Of a stretch of DNA of 64,000 nt, positions 9,618 through 20,100 are shown piece after piece (positions within the stretch are counted from its first letter, which is position 1; each line of letters starts with the position of its first letter). The stretch covers positions 930,001-994,000 of the forward strand of contig NZ_CP014301.1 of the NCBI RefSeq assembly GCF_001562255.1, given 5' to 3'. This DNA is from Bosea sp. PAMC 26642. Lineage in GTDB: Bacteria; Pseudomonadota; Alphaproteobacteria; Rhizobiales; Beijerinckiaceae. Made by a program: the position numbers and the translations under genes. The notes beneath the pieces are model-generated. The model saw only the letters and a list, made by a program, of their open reading frames with translations, was not told where the DNA came from and did no database searches.

Positions 9618-10595
9618 TCACGGCATATCGCCAAAGCGAGCTCGTCGTGCTTTCGCGAAGCCCTTGGCGGTCTGGGGCTTGACGAAGAGCGCGACGACTT
9701 CGGGATGCGCCATGCGGATCTTCTGTTCCATGTCGGCGACCTGATCTTCGATCTGCCCCGAGCGCATCTCGTCGTCGAACTCGACGCTGAGCGCCACGAG
9801 AACCTGATCGGGCGCTAACTGAACGCTCAGGAGACCATTGGCTCCTGCGACACCCTCTTCGGCGGCGACGATACCGAGGATGGAACGGGATAGATCCTGA
9901 TCGGCCCGCTCGCCGATCAGAAGACTCTTGCTTTCCTGCGCGATGATCAAGGCGGTCGCGGCCAGAAGCAGTCCGATGACGATGGATGCGAGACCGTCCA
10001 GGATCGGCTCATGGAAGGCGGCAGCCGCATACGTTCCCGCAGCGGCCACGATGATTCCAAGAAGTGCGACGCTGTCCTCTAACAGCACGATGAAGGACGG
10101 CGGGTCCTTGCTTCTGCGAACCGCGTCGTAGAAGCCGAGATCGCCCTTGGTGCGTCTGAATCTCTGCAGGGCGACGAGCCACGAGGCTCCATCGACGAGG
10201 AACGCCACCGCGAGAACCCCGTAGATGATAAAGCGGTCCTGGACGGGCTCTGGGTTCAGGATATGTCCGACGCCTTCGAAGATCGCAGCGATTGCGCCGA
10301 GCGCAAACACCAGAAGCGCGACGATGAAGCTCCAGAAGTAGAGCTCCCGACCATAGCCGAGCGGATGGTCGGCGTCCGGGCGCCGGTCGGCGCGCTGAAT
10401 TCCATAGAGAAGCAGAATCTCGTTTAGCGTATCAACGACCGAATGCACGGCCTCGCTCGTCATGGCCGAGCTGCCGGTCCAGGCCGCCGCTGCGATCTTG
10501 GTGATCGCGACGACGCAGTTCGCCGCAAGGGCGGCATAGAGGACCGCCCTTGGCGATGGCGTGCGTAGCCAAGGGCGGTTGCGAATCTCGGTCAC
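9618..10595 (-). CDS. Cation diffusion facilitator (CDF) transporter
   Basis: A 325-residue CDF antiporter: about six membrane segments in the first 225 residues and a cytoplasmic C-terminal domain. Metal-site motifs are SEAVHSVVDTLNEI in the second helix, DHPLGYGRELYF after it, and LLEDSVALLGII in helix five. Such proteins export Zn, Fe, Mn or Co using the proton gradient; this sequence belongs to the subgroup with a long loop (RSKDPPSFIVLLEDS). It follows the DUF992 gene after 39 bp, so both probably share the FixJ-like site at 11245. Its C-terminal domain is duplicated as a fragment at 5208-5537. Confidence 0.88.
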   Translation of the reverse strand: MTEIRNRPWLRTPSPRAVLYAALAANCVVAITKIAAAAWTGSSAMTSEAVHSVVDTLNEILLLYGIQRADRRPDADHPLGYGRELYFWSFIVALLVFALGAIAAIFEGVGHILNPEPVQDRFIIYGVLAVAFLVDGASWLVALQRFRRTKGDLGFYDAVRRSKDPPSFIVLLEDSVALLGIIVAAAGTYAAAAFHEPILDGLASIVIGLLLAATALIIAQESKSLLIGERADQDLSRSILGIVAAEEGVAGANGLLSVQLAPDQVLVALSVEFDDEMRSGQIEDQVADMEQKIRMAHPEVVALFVKPQTAKGFAKARRARFGDMP

Positions 10596-10634
10596 GTCAG
10601 GGTCCGCGTCCTGTCTTGAGCGAGAGAGCCCCGA

Positions 10635-11171
10635 TCAACCGTTGTGCATCCGGCCATGCTGGCTATGGCGGCGATTGTGCGAACGCCTCGCCGGCGGTGC
10701 CGAGATCTCCGTCAGCGTCAGCGACCCGACGCCGACGGCCAGATTGGCGCCCGTCTGCCCCTGGAACGACAAGGGCTGCAGGGTGACGGCGCCGTCATTG
10801 CCGCCGACGAGAACGCTGGCACCGGCGCCGACGCCGACGGTGATCTCGGCGGTGACGCCATTATAGGTGCCATTCAATCCGCCAGGCCTCAGGGCCGGCT
10901 CGACGACCGCCCAGACCATCCCGCCTTCGGTCGTCTTGCCGATGTCGAGGCCGAACTTCTTGATTGTCCCGGTGTAGAATTCGACGCGACCGCCGACGGC
11001 GTCATAGCGGCATGTCAGCGCCTTCTCGGAGGTCAGGATCATACCTGTCCCACCGGCCACGTTGCAGATCAGTTCGCCTGCCCGTACCGTCGGCTTTGCG
11101 GAGGCCGCGATCGGGAAAAGCGCCAGCGAGACAGCCAGCGATAAAAATAGCTTTGTCGTCGTCTTCATCAT
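10635..11171 (-). CDS. DUF992 secreted protein
   Basis: A 178-residue protein with a signal peptide (LFLSLAVSLALFPIAASA, cleavage after AxA) and the DUF992 core: AGELICNVAGGTGMILTSEK, TCRYDAVGGRVEFYTGTIKK, FGLDIGKTTEGGMVWAVVEP, then the glycine-rich VGVGAGASVLVGGNDG. The two Cys probably form a disulfide in the periplasm. The C-terminus adds an unusual basic His/Arg tail (RRSHNRRHSQHGRMHNG). DUF992 proteins are alphaproteobacterial and functionally uncharacterised. A perfect-consensus FixJ-like site lies 74 bp upstream. Confidence 0.85.
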   Translation of the reverse strand: MMKTTTKLFLSLAVSLALFPIAASAKPTVRAGELICNVAGGTGMILTSEKALTCRYDAVGGRVEFYTGTIKKFGLDIGKTTEGGMVWAVVEPALRPGGLNGTYNGVTAEITVGVGAGASVLVGGNDGAVTLQPLSFQGQTGANLAVGVGSLTLTEISAPPARRSHNRRHSQHGRMHNG

Positions 11172-11244
11172 GTCACCTGTTCTCGGATAGCGAGGGGCCC
11201 CGGGCCCGAGACTTGATCCTAAAGCGAAAACCGCCCGGCACTCA

Positions 11245-11262
11245 GGGTCGGAAACTACGCAG
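11245..11262 (-). promoter_or_regulatory. FixJ-like site upstream of DUF992-CDF operon
   Basis: Minus strand CTGCGTAGTTTCCGACCC, the best consensus match together with 4172-4189. It lies 74 bp before the DUF992 start. Confidence 0.8.
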
Positions 11263-11301
11263 GATCCGAAGCCGCGGTGCTTAAGCGTGTGGCGCCACTC
11301 G

Positions 11302-12237
11302 CTAGCCGTCCGAGTACCTGGAGATCTGAACGGGCAGGGCGCTTTCGTCCGGTTCGAGCTGATGCCGAAGCGCGCGCACGCATTCGGCGATATGGGTCAG
11401 GGCGACCCTGATGCGGGGCGTATCGCGATTGTCCTTGTGGACCATCACCCAGATATCGGCGCTGGGCGGCTCGCTGGGAACGGCGACGCGCACCAGACCT
11501 GGTTCCCTGTCAGCGCGGAAGCAGGCGAGACAGGCAAGCCCTCCGCCATGGGCTGCCGCCAACACGACGGCCTCATGGCTGCTGGTCTGCATCGCAACTC
11601 GAGCGCGCGAAGCCAGGCCGGCGAGCCAGGCCGTCTGGGTCATCTCATGGTTGTCGTCGATCTGCGTGATGAGGTCGTGGCCCGGGCAGCCGTCGGCGAT
11701 ATCGAGCTCCCCATGGTCGTCGAGATAAGAACGGCTTGCATAGAGGCCAAACGCGATCCGCCCGATGCGCCGCACAACGAGATCATGCTGCTCTGGGAGT
11801 TTGAGGTGGACGGAGATGTCAGCCTCTCGCATTGCGAGGCTGAGTTCCCGTTGGTTGGGTATCAGTTCGATCATGATGTCCGGGTGGCTGGCCCGCAGCG
11901 CTGCGAAGCTCGGAGCAAGGATATGGGCGGCGACGGTCTCGGCGCACGTCACGCGGACGAGCCCGGCCCGTTGCGTGTCGCGCCCACTGATGTCGCGCTC
12001 GACGGTGAGGACCTCGGTCTCGAGACGTTCGGCCTTCGTGCGAAGCTCTTGTCCGGCCAGTGTCGGCACATAGCCGTCGGGTGTCCTGTTTAAGAGACGC
12101 ACGCCAAGGCTGGCCTCTAGCGACGTCAGGCGTCGTCCGACGGTGGACTGGGCGACATGGAGCGCCTTGGCCGCGGATGACAACGTGCCATGCCGGGTGA
12201 GCGCAAGAAAAAATCGGAGGTCGTCCCAGTCGAGCAT
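11302..12237 (-). CDS. LysR-family transcriptional regulator
   Basis: A 311-residue LysR protein. The N-terminal winged helix (MLDWDDLRFFLALTRHGTLS, then KALHVAQSTVGRRLTSLEAS) is typical, followed by a type-2 periplasmic-binding-like effector domain (about 90-300). It is divergent from the OsmC-like gene at 12412, the usual arrangement for a LysR regulator and its target. The shared intergenic region holds one copy of a 36-bp element also present before grpE, which could be its operator. The effector is unknown. Confidence 0.9.
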   Translation of the reverse strand: MLDWDDLRFFLALTRHGTLSSAAKALHVAQSTVGRRLTSLEASLGVRLLNRTPDGYVPTLAGQELRTKAERLETEVLTVERDISGRDTQRAGLVRVTCAETVAAHILAPSFAALRASHPDIMIELIPNQRELSLAMREADISVHLKLPEQHDLVVRRIGRIAFGLYASRSYLDDHGELDIADGCPGHDLITQIDDNHEMTQTAWLAGLASRARVAMQTSSHEAVVLAAAHGGGLACLACFRADREPGLVRVAVPSEPPSADIWVMVHKDNRDTPRIRVALTHIAECVRALRHQLEPDESALPVQISRYSDG

Positions 12238-12254
12238 GGATCACCTCCCGATTA

Positions 12255-12290
12255 TTTTTGCATTGCGGATCGCCGACTTTGGTTCACCCG
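12255..12290 (+). repeat. 36-bp chaperone-promoter element, copy 1
   Basis: TTTTTGCATT-N5-TCGCC-N2-CTTTGGTTCAC, located in the LysR-OsmC intergenic space, 157 bp before the OsmC-like start. Copy 2 with identical spacing is at 14355-14390, 177 bp before grpE. Confidence 0.6.
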
Positions 12291-12411
12291 CGTGTTCAAG
12301 ACTGCTTTATGGTCCTCAATTGCAACGCACGAGACGGATTTGAGGTCACGATGTGCCCGATTTTATTCGGCACCACGTTGCTCGAAGCCGTTTTATTTGG
12401 GGGAGATCAAG

Positions 12412-13053
12412 GTGGCTAAGCCTCAAATTCCCCTGGACGACGACGACCTGGTCTTCGTCGATGCCGCCAAAAGCGAGACGGCTCGTTCTCCGATACCACT
12501 TAGCAAATTTAGGAACTCTGGCTTGGATCACCGCGAACGTGATGCGACGATCTCACAGGGCGAAGCCCGTCCAGACTCAGTCCGTACCTTGCGATGTCGA
12601 ACGGTGGCGCAAGGTCGCCTTAGCCAGCTGAACTACATCCGGATTTTGCCGCCGCAGCTCGTCAAGGAGCATGAGGCCTCAAGTCAACTCGAAGAGGTCA
12701 ATGCACCGAACGCATCGGAGGCACTGCTTGCCGCGTTGGGCTCCTGTCTGGCCACCGGCATTCACGCCAATGCAATCGCGCAAAGTATTCCAATCCGTTC
12801 ACTCGAAGTGAATCTCGCCGGCGATATCAATCCGAACGCGGTGTGGGGAACGGGCGACCTAAACCCCAAGCCGATCGGCTTCCAGGCGATCGAGGTATCA
12901 GTGCGCTTGGATGCTGATGCGCCGCGAAAGGTCTTGGATGCACTCATCAAGCACGTCGTACTCTGGTCGCCCGTTGCCAACACGCTTCACAATCCGGTTC
13001 ATCTGGATGTGAAGTTGCTGCCGGATGCCACAGGCCCCAGCGACAGGTCCTGA
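12412..13053 (+). CDS. OsmC-like protein, second active-site Cys replaced
   Basis: Start GTG 12412 is chosen for its GGGGAGATCA ribosome-binding site. The 213-residue protein has an N-terminal extension of about 70 residues and then an OsmC fold: RILPPQLVKEHEAS, ALLAALGSCLATGIHANAIA with the first conserved Cys, and WSPVANTLHNPVHLDV where the family usually has Cys-Pro-Val. OsmC/Ohr proteins reduce organic peroxides with two Cys; with Ser at the second position, classical peroxidase chemistry is doubtful. It ends 4 bp before the cbpA start, forming an operon with cbpA and cbpM. Confidence 0.75.
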   Translation: MAKPQIPLDDDDLVFVDAAKSETARSPIPLSKFRNSGLDHRERDATISQGEARPDSVRTLRCRTVAQGRLSQLNYIRILPPQLVKEHEASSQLEEVNAPNASEALLAALGSCLATGIHANAIAQSIPIRSLEVNLAGDINPNAVWGTGDLNPKPIGFQAIEVSVRLDADAPRKVLDALIKHVVLWSPVANTLHNPVHLDVKLLPDATGPSDRS

Positions 13054-13057
13054 CGCC

Positions 13058-13987
13058 ATGGCTGACGATCCTTACAAGACGCTCGGCGTTGCCCGAGACG
13101 CGACCGACAAGCAGATTCGCAGCGCTTACCTGAAGCTCGCCAAGACCAGCCATCCCGATCTCAATCCCGGCGATCGCTCGGCCGAAGGCCGTTTCAAGGC
13201 CATCAACGCCGCAAACGACCTGCTGTCAGACAAGGACCAGCGGGCCCGTTTCGACCGTGGCGAGATCGATGGGGCAGGCCACGAGCAGGCGCGGCAAGGA
13301 CCGCCGCCGGGGCAGCGCTCGTACAGAGACCATGCGGAAGGTCCATCAGGGACGCGTTACAGCGCCGGTTTTGGCTCCGATGACGACCTCGGCGACATCT
13401 TTTCGGAGATGTTTGGCGCTCGCGGTGGGGCCCGCGCTGGATCTGCTGGACGACGTCACGGCGCCGATCGGCGCTATACACTTGCCGTATCCTTCCTCGA
13501 CGCCATCCGCGGGACGACCCAGCGCCTGACGCTGCCAGAAGGTGGCAGCCTGGACGTCAAGATCCCGCCGGGGCTGGAGAGCGGACAGATCCTTCGTCTA
13601 CGCGGCAAGGGAGGGGCGGGTGAGCCGCCCGGCGATGCGCTGATCGAGGTCGAGGTCGGGCTTCATCCGCTGTTTCGCCGCGAGGGCCGCGACATTCATC
13701 TGGAGCTCCCCATCACGATCCGCGAGGCCGTGTTGGGTGGCCCGGTGACGGTGCCAACGGTCAGCGGGCCTGTGACCATGACCTTGCCTCCCGGTTCCGA
13801 CTCGACAACCAAGCTACGCCTGAAGGGCAAGGGTGTGCCGGCCGGCGGCACCCATGTCGCGGGAGACGCCTTCCCGACCCTGCGCATCATCCTCGGACCG
13901 CCAGACGAGGCGCTTGCGACCTTCCTGCGGGATCGAGCCGACGTCGCGAGTTGGGATCCCCGCGCGGCCCTGGAGGCCATGTCATGA
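13058..13987 (+). CDS. cbpA: DnaJ-family co-chaperone (CbpA-like)
   Basis: ATG 13058 gives MADDPYKTLGVARDATDKQI, the normal J-domain beginning. The J-domain (about 1-70) has the essential HPD motif in TSHPDLNPGD. A Gly-rich linker follows, and then the two beta-barrel substrate domains (RYTLAVSFLDAIRGTTQRLT to the C-terminus). No zinc-finger Cys are present, so it is of the DjlA/CbpA class rather than DnaJ. It stimulates DnaK ATPase. Its stop overlaps the cbpM start by 4 bp (ATGA), and OsmC precedes it. Confidence 0.92.
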   Translation: MADDPYKTLGVARDATDKQIRSAYLKLAKTSHPDLNPGDRSAEGRFKAINAANDLLSDKDQRARFDRGEIDGAGHEQARQGPPPGQRSYRDHAEGPSGTRYSAGFGSDDDLGDIFSEMFGARGGARAGSAGRRHGADRRYTLAVSFLDAIRGTTQRLTLPEGGSLDVKIPPGLESGQILRLRGKGGAGEPPGDALIEVEVGLHPLFRREGRDIHLELPITIREAVLGGPVTVPTVSGPVTMTLPPGSDSTTKLRLKGKGVPAGGTHVAGDAFPTLRIILGPPDEALATFLRDRADVASWDPRAALEAMS

Positions 13988-14343
13988 TGACCTTTGATGT
14001 GCTGATAGCGACCATGCCGGAGTTTCAGCGCAGCGAGGTCGAGGACTGGATCGCCAGCGACTGGGTCCGGCCCTCGAAGCGCTCCGAAAATTGGATGTTC
14101 GACGACATCGATGTCGCGCGCATGCGGTTGATCCGTGATTTGCGTTTCGATCTCAGGCTGGATGAGCACGCCCTCCCGTTCGTCCTGCACCTGCTCGACC
14201 AGCTCTACGACGCCCGCCGCGGGTTGCACCGGGTGCGCAAGGCTCTCGAGAACGATGTGCCTGAGGAAATCCGCGCCGCGATGCTGATGGCCTTGTTGGG
14301 GTCGTTCCCTGACGACGGCCAAGCGTCGGAGACGTCCAACTAA
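13984..14343 (+). CDS. cbpM: Chaperone modulator CbpM-like
   Basis: A 119-residue protein beginning at ATG 13984, inside the cbpA stop (ATGA overlap). It has a MerR-like helix region (EVEDWIASDWVRP, then FDDIDVARMRLIRDLRFDLR) and a second helical half (LPFVLHLLDQLYDARRGLHR). CbpM binds the J-domain of CbpA and blocks its co-chaperone action; the tight coupling with cbpA supports that assignment. Confidence 0.85.
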   Translation: MMTFDVLIATMPEFQRSEVEDWIASDWVRPSKRSENWMFDDIDVARMRLIRDLRFDLRLDEHALPFVLHLLDQLYDARRGLHRVRKALENDVPEEIRAAMLMALLGSFPDDGQASETSN

Positions 14344-14354
14344 GGCATCGAGCT

Positions 14355-14390
14355 TTTTTGCATTCCCACTCGCCAGCCTTGGTTCGCGCA
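14355..14390 (+). repeat. 36-bp chaperone-promoter element, copy 2
   Basis: TTTTTGCATT-N5-TCGCC-N2-CCTTGGTTCGC, same spacing as copy 1 at 12255-12290. It lies between cbpM and grpE, 177 bp before the grpE start. No CIRCE or FixJ-like site was found here. Confidence 0.6.
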
Positions 14391-14531
14391 ATACAGCGCC
14401 GACCGGATAGGGTCGTTTGGGTCGGTAACGAAATGTCTCGCGCCGGTCCCGATTGTCCACTCTGACGACGCGCCATTCGGCCGCGGCGTACTCGCATCGA
14501 GGGTTGGGCCGTTGGCTCAACACGCAACAGC

Positions 14532-15092
14532 ATGACGTCGCCGCACGATAGAGGCACCCCTTCTTCCGATCGACCTGCCGACGCGTCAGAGGACACGGTG
14601 CAGGACGAGGTGGCGGATTTTCGCGACCGCTGGATGCGGGCAGAGGCCGAGATTGCGAATGTGAGATCGCGCGCGAAGCGCGATGTCGATGACGCCCGGC
14701 AATACGCCGTGCAGAAATTTGCGACCGACATCGTCGAAGGCGTCGACAACCTGCATCGCGGCCTGGCAAGCCTGCCGCCTCCTGAAGCCGACGAGCCTCA
14801 CCTCCTTTCCAGCCTGCGGACGGGCTTCGAAGGCATCGAACGCAACTTCCTGACCTTGCTGGAGCGCCATGGCGTCAGACGCGAGGATGTCGCAATCGGC
14901 GCGATCTTCGATCCGGAGCGTCAGCAGGCGATGTCGGAACAGGACGCCACGACCACCGCGCCTGGCGCCATCCTCCATGTGCTCTCGTCCGGCTGGGCGC
15001 TCAACGGGCGGCTGCTGAGACCCGCGATGGTGATCGTCGCCAAGGCTCGGCCGGCGAGCGCCGACACTGCGCATCGGATGAGCTCGGCCTGA
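14532..15092 (+). CDS. grpE: Nucleotide exchange factor GrpE
   Basis: A 186-residue GrpE: acidic start, long helix (EVADFRDRWMRAEAEIANVR SR in pieces), the DIVEGVDNLHRGLASLP region, and the C-terminal beta domain with FDPERQQAMSEQ and LHVLSSGWALNGRLLRPAMV. It releases ADP from DnaK. It is followed by dnaK after 162 bp with no gene between, so both may be co-transcribed or separately promoted. The 188-bp upstream space carries the 36-bp element. Confidence 0.92.
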   Translation: MTSPHDRGTPSSDRPADASEDTVQDEVADFRDRWMRAEAEIANVRSRAKRDVDDARQYAVQKFATDIVEGVDNLHRGLASLPPPEADEPHLLSSLRTGFEGIERNFLTLLERHGVRREDVAIGAIFDPERQQAMSEQDATTTAPGAILHVLSSGWALNGRLLRPAMVIVAKARPASADTAHRMSSA

Positions 15093-15254
15093 GCGAAGCC
15101 CAGCCTGGGCCCGGGCGCATTTCGCGCGGCCGCGCCTGGGCAATCTCTTCTCCACAAGCGCGTCGCGCAGGGTCTTCGCACGCCGCTGAACCATGCTTTC
15201 CCTTCGACCGGCCAGCGCCGGCCCGACCCCTATTCAACTGGAGCAGTCCGCAAC

Positions 15255-17162
15255 ATGGCGAAGATCATCGGCATCGACCTCGGCACCACAAACTCCTGCG
15301 TCGCGATCCTGGAAAGCGGCGATCCGCGCGTCATCGAGAACGCGGAGGGCGCCCGGACAACGCCCAGCATGGTAGCGTTTTCCAGCACCGGGGAACGGCT
15401 CGTCGGCCAGTCGGCCAAGCGCCAAGCCGTCACCAACCCCACTAACACGCTTTACGCGATCAAGCGTCTGATCGGCCGCCGCTTCGACGATCCGCTCGTT
15501 GGGAAGGACAAGGCGCTGGTGCCCTATGAGATCGTGCGAGCCGGCAATGGCGACGCTTGGGTGGCGGCGCGCAGCGAGCAGTATTCGCCAAGCCAGGTCA
15601 GCGCCTTCATCCTGGGCAAGATGAAGGAGACGGCTGAGGCCTATCTCGGCGAGCCGGTGACACAGGCCGTGATCACCGTTCCCGCCTATTTCAACGACAG
15701 CCAGCGGCAGGCCACGAAAGACGCCGGCAAGATCGCAGGCCTGGAGGTGCTGCGCATCATCAACGAGCCGACGGCGGCAGCCCTGGCCTACGGCCTCGAC
15801 AAGAAGAAGACTGGCACGGTGGCCGTCTATGACCTCGGCGGCGGCACCTTCGACGTGTCGATCCTCGAAATCGGCGACGGCGTCTTCGAGGTGAAGTCGA
15901 CCAATGGCGACACTTTCCTCGGCGGCGAGGACTTCGACAACCGCGTCATCGAATATCTCGCCAGCGAATTCCAGAACACGCAGGGCATCAATCTGCGGAC
16001 CGACAAGCTCGCGCTCCAGCGCCTCAAGGAGGCGGCGGAAAAGGCCAAGATCGAGCTCTCCTCGACCATGGAGACCGAGATCAATCTGCCTTTCATCACC
16101 GCTGACGCGGCCGGTCCCAAGCACCTCGCGATGAAGCTGACGCGGGCCAAGCTCGAAAGCCTCGTCGAGGATCTGATCGCCCGCACGATCGAGCCCTGCC
16201 GGGCAGCCCTGAAGGATGCCGGCGTCGCGGCCGAGGCGATCGACGACGTCATCCTCGTGGGCGGCATGACCCGCATGCCGAAGGTGATCGAGAGCGTGAA
16301 GCGCTTCTTCGGCAAGGAGCCAGCGCGCAACGTCAATCCCGACGAGGTCGTCGCGATCGGGGCCGCCGTTCAGGGCGCCGTCCTCAAGGGCGACGTCAAG
16401 GATGTGCTGCTGCTGGACGTGACCCCGCTGTCGCTGGGCATCGAGACGCTGGGTGGTGTCTTCACCCGCCTGATCGAGCGCAACACGACGGTTCCCACCA
16501 AGAAGAGCCAGATTTTCTCCACGGCCGACGACAATCAGGCCGCGGTGACGATCAAAGTGCTCCAGGGCGAAAGGGAGATGGCGGCAGACAACAAGACGCT
16601 CGGCAATTTCGACCTGACGAGCATCCCGCCGGCGCCGCGCGGCGTACCCCAGATCGAGGTCACTTTCGACATCGACGCCAACGGCATCGTGTCGGTCACG
16701 GCCAAGGACAAAGCGACCGGCAAGGAGCAGCAGATCAAGATCCAGGGGAGTGGCGGGCTTTCCGACGCCGACATCCAGCGCATGGTCAAGGAGGCCGAGG
16801 CCAATTCCGATGCTGACAAGACGCGGCGCGGTTTCATCGAGGCGAAGAACCACGCCGACGCGCAGCTGCACGCGGCAGAGAAGGTGCTGGCCGAGCATGG
16901 CGCGGCTATCACCCAGCCGGAGCGCAGTGCAGTTGACGCGGCGATGACGGCCGTTCGCGCGGCGATGGAGGGCACGGATACGGCCGGCTTGACGCAGGCC
17001 ACCGAGGCGCTGGCCCACGCCTCCATGAAAATCGCCTCGTCCGCGACGAAGCCTCAGTCAGGCGCGGCTGGACAGACGGCCGGAGCCGGGCACGCCAACT
17101 CCGGCGAAACCGTTGTCGACGCCGACTTCGAAGAGGTCGGAGCGACGAAGAAGTCGGCCTGA
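15255..17162 (+). CDS. dnaK: Chaperone DnaK (Hsp70)
   Basis: A 635-residue Hsp70. Signatures: [20 protein letters not shown], the ATPase loops [20 protein letters not shown] and [20 protein letters not shown], the substrate-binding [20 protein letters not shown], and a C-terminal tail ending [14 protein letters not shown]. It folds proteins with CbpA and GrpE encoded just upstream. It is probably a second dnaK copy in the genome because the usual dnaK-dnaJ pairing is replaced by grpE-dnaK next to cbpA-cbpM; that is inference. It converges on the hybrid sensor gene. Confidence 0.96.
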   Translation: MAKIIGIDLGTTNSCVAILESGDPRVIENAEGARTTPSMVAFSSTGERLVGQSAKRQAVTNPTNTLYAIKRLIGRRFDDPLVGKDKALVPYEIVRAGNGDAWVAARSEQYSPSQVSAFILGKMKETAEAYLGEPVTQAVITVPAYFNDSQRQATKDAGKIAGLEVLRIINEPTAAALAYGLDKKKTGTVAVYDLGGGTFDVSILEIGDGVFEVKSTNGDTFLGGEDFDNRVIEYLASEFQNTQGINLRTDKLALQRLKEAAEKAKIELSSTMETEINLPFITADAAGPKHLAMKLTRAKLESLVEDLIARTIEPCRAALKDAGVAAEAIDDVILVGGMTRMPKVIESVKRFFGKEPARNVNPDEVVAIGAAVQGAVLKGDVKDVLLLDVTPLSLGIETLGGVFTRLIERNTTVPTKKSQIFSTADDNQAAVTIKVLQGEREMAADNKTLGNFDLTSIPPAPRGVPQIEVTFDIDANGIVSVTAKDKATGKEQQIKIQGSGGLSDADIQRMVKEAEANSDADKTRRGFIEAKNHADAQLHAAEKVLAEHGAAITQPERSAVDAAMTAVRAAMEGTDTAGLTQATEALAHASMKIASSATKPQSGAAGQTAGAGHANSGETVVDADFEEVGATKKSA

Positions 17163-17197
17163 CGATCCGGAACGCAAAGACGAGCCACCGCTCAGGC

Positions 17198-20100
17198 TCA
17201 TGTCGCTGCGAGCGCCAACCTGGCCAAAGCGGGCAGCGATTTCGAGGCGGTCTTGTGCATGATCGAGGCGCGATGGTTCTCGACCGTTCGCTGACTGATG
17301 CCGAGATCTGCCGCGATGTTCTTGTTGGGGTGCCCGGCGAGAACCAGATCCATGATCTGATGTTGCCGAGCCGTGAGCCCGGCTAGGCTTTTCGTGGCGC
17401 TTGCCTTCCAGGCCGCGCGCTGGCTCGTGTCGCGCGACTGCTCGATCGCGCGCCTCACGCTGCCCAGGAGTTCGGTGCAACTGACCGGCTTCTCGATGAA
17501 ATCCGACGCGCCGGTCTTCATCGCCTCGACCGCCATCGCGACGTCGCTGCTGCCGGTGATCATGATGGCGGGCAGGTGGTGGCCTTGTTCGTTCAGATGG
17601 CGAAGCAACTGGAGTCCCGTCATGCCCGGAAGATAGGCGTCAACCAGGAGGCAATTGCCTTCGCCGGGCGAATAGGCAGCAAGGAAACCCTCGCAGCTTT
17701 CGAAGGCTGCCACCTTATGTCCGGCTTCTTCTAGAACCAGGCGCAATGTGTCCCGGATCTGAGCATCGTCATCGACGATGAATACGACCGGATTTTCAAG
17801 CTCCGGCTCTGGACGTTCTGCTTGGCGGATCGTTCCGGGCGCGACTTTCCTCTCTAGAATGCGCTGGATGGCCTGAGTGACCTCCTCGACCTTGACCGGC
17901 TTGTTAAGGTGCAAACAGTTCAGCAGCTTGATCGCGCGCAAAGTCTCGGTCGAGATGTCTCCGGTGAGGATGATCACCGGCGTTTCGCGGTGATCCCGCT
18001 CGCGCAGTTTCGCTGCGGTCTCAAGCCCATCCATGCCTTTGGGAAGGTTGAAGTCCGACAGGATGACGTCTGGCCGTGATGCGCCGCTCGTCATCAAGGC
18101 GAGCGCTGCATGACCATCTGACGCTGCAAGAACCTGATGGCCCTCATCCTTCAACAAAAGCTCAAGGAGATCGCGGAGTTCTGGGTCGTCTTCGATCAAG
18201 AGTACCGTCCCCGTCAGATGCGGGCTGTCGATGGCAATTGCCATTACATTAGCAAACTTCTCCACGTCCGGAGCACCCCGGACGATCGGACGAAGCAGGG
18301 CAAGTTCTATCGCGAACACGGAGCCCTTGCCGTGGTTGGAACGAACGCTGACGTGATGGTCAAGCAGAACGCCAAGACGCTTGACGATCGATAATCCTAA
18401 GCCGAGACCCAGGCTCCGTTGGCGCGCGGCGTTGTCGAGCTGATGGTACTCGTCGAAGATCGCCTTCAGCTCATCCTTGGGAATGCCGATGCCGGTATCC
18501 CAGATCTCGAGGCTGAGCTTGCCGTGACGCCTCTTGCAGCCCAGCAGCACCTTGCCGGTCTTCGTGTATTTCAACGCGTTGGAGAGGAGGTTTCGGATCA
18601 TCTGCTCCAGCAGATGGGGGTCGCTGCGCACGACGAGGCTCGACGAGACGACCTTGAGCATAAGCCCCTGTGCCTCGGCGTGATACGCGAATTCCTCTCT
18701 CAACCTGTCGAGCAGATCCTTGATAGGGAAATCGACGATTTCGGCATGGACGGTTCCAGCTTCGATCTCGTTGATGTCGAGCAGCGTGTTGAGCATGCTC
18801 GACATCGCGTCCACCGTATCGCTCAGCCGGGCGACAAGCGTCTTTGCCTTGTCGCCCTCGACGACCTTGGCGAGCAAGCCCTGGAGGAGCGCGAGGCCTT
18901 GCAGGGGTTGACGAAGATCATGGCTGGCGGCGGCCAGGAAGCGCGACTTGGCAACGTTGGCGAGGTCGGCCTGTTTGCGCGCGTTGTCCAGCGCGCGCGC
19001 AGCTTTTTTCTGCTCGGTGATGTCGGTGAAGGTGATGACGACGCCTTCGACGCTGTTGTCGTGGGCCCGGTAGGGCATGATGCGGCGCACGAACCAGATG
19101 CCGTTGCGCGCTTCGATGCGACGCTCCAGCGGCGCCAGCGTCTGCAGAACGGTGCGTGAGTCCACCGGCAGGGAGCCATCGACCGCGAGCGAATTCAGGT
19201 CTTCGAGCGGTCGGCCGACATCGGTCGGAATGATCTTGAACAGGGCCTTGGTGGCGGGTGTGAAGAACCTGATCTTGAGATCGCGGTCAAGGAAGACGGT
19301 GGCGACATCGGTGCTGTAGAGCACGTTCTGCAAGTCGTCCGAAGTCGTGCGCTGCCGTTCGAGCGTCTCCTGCAGCTGACCGTTGAGGGCGGTCAGCTCT
19401 TCGTTCAGGGACTGCAGCTCCTCCTTGGAGGTTAGCAGTTCCTCGTTGGTCGACTGGAACTCCTCGTTGACCGAAAGTGCCTCCTCGTTAATCGCGCGCT
19501 GCTCCTCGCTCGAGATCTCGAGATTGCGGATCGCGTCCTTGAGCTCTGCGCGCGTCGCATTGAGCTCTTCTTCGAGCTCTCCAACCCGCGGAGCATCGGT
19601 TGCAGAGGCCTTCTTTATCAGCGCCTTGTCATGTTTGGGGGAGTCGATGAAGGAGATGAGAAAGAGCGTTTCACCCTCATGCTGCAACGGCAGGACGGCG
19701 ATGCTGAAGGCAAAATTCTGAGCGCCGCGACGCGTCCGCATCCCATCTAGGCGAACGGCGTCGTTACTTTGCGTGGCCTTGTGAATCGCGGCCCGCAGCT
19801 TTGTTCTAATACCTTCGGGAGCCATAGCTAGGATGTCATGGCTGGGATGGCCGGCCACGACATGAAGGTAGTGTTCCGTCGGCCCAAGGCTGTAGAGGCA
19901 CTCATAGGTGCCGTTGACCAGCACTGCTGCCGGCGCGTAGGTCTCGATGACGGCGCGTTTGCATAAGTCGGCCAGCGCGCTTTGCCGCGAGACGGCATGG
20001 CCCTGACCCGCCCGCGACGGAATACGGATCGGTTCGCCGGCGCCCCCCAGGAATCGCGCGTCGGAGGGTTGGCTGCCGCCGATATGGCGGTAGATGCGCT

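Noticed and set aside
15234..17018. 594-codon open frame antisense to dnaK
   Set aside because: Same reason: dnaK is complete and unmistakable on the other strand.
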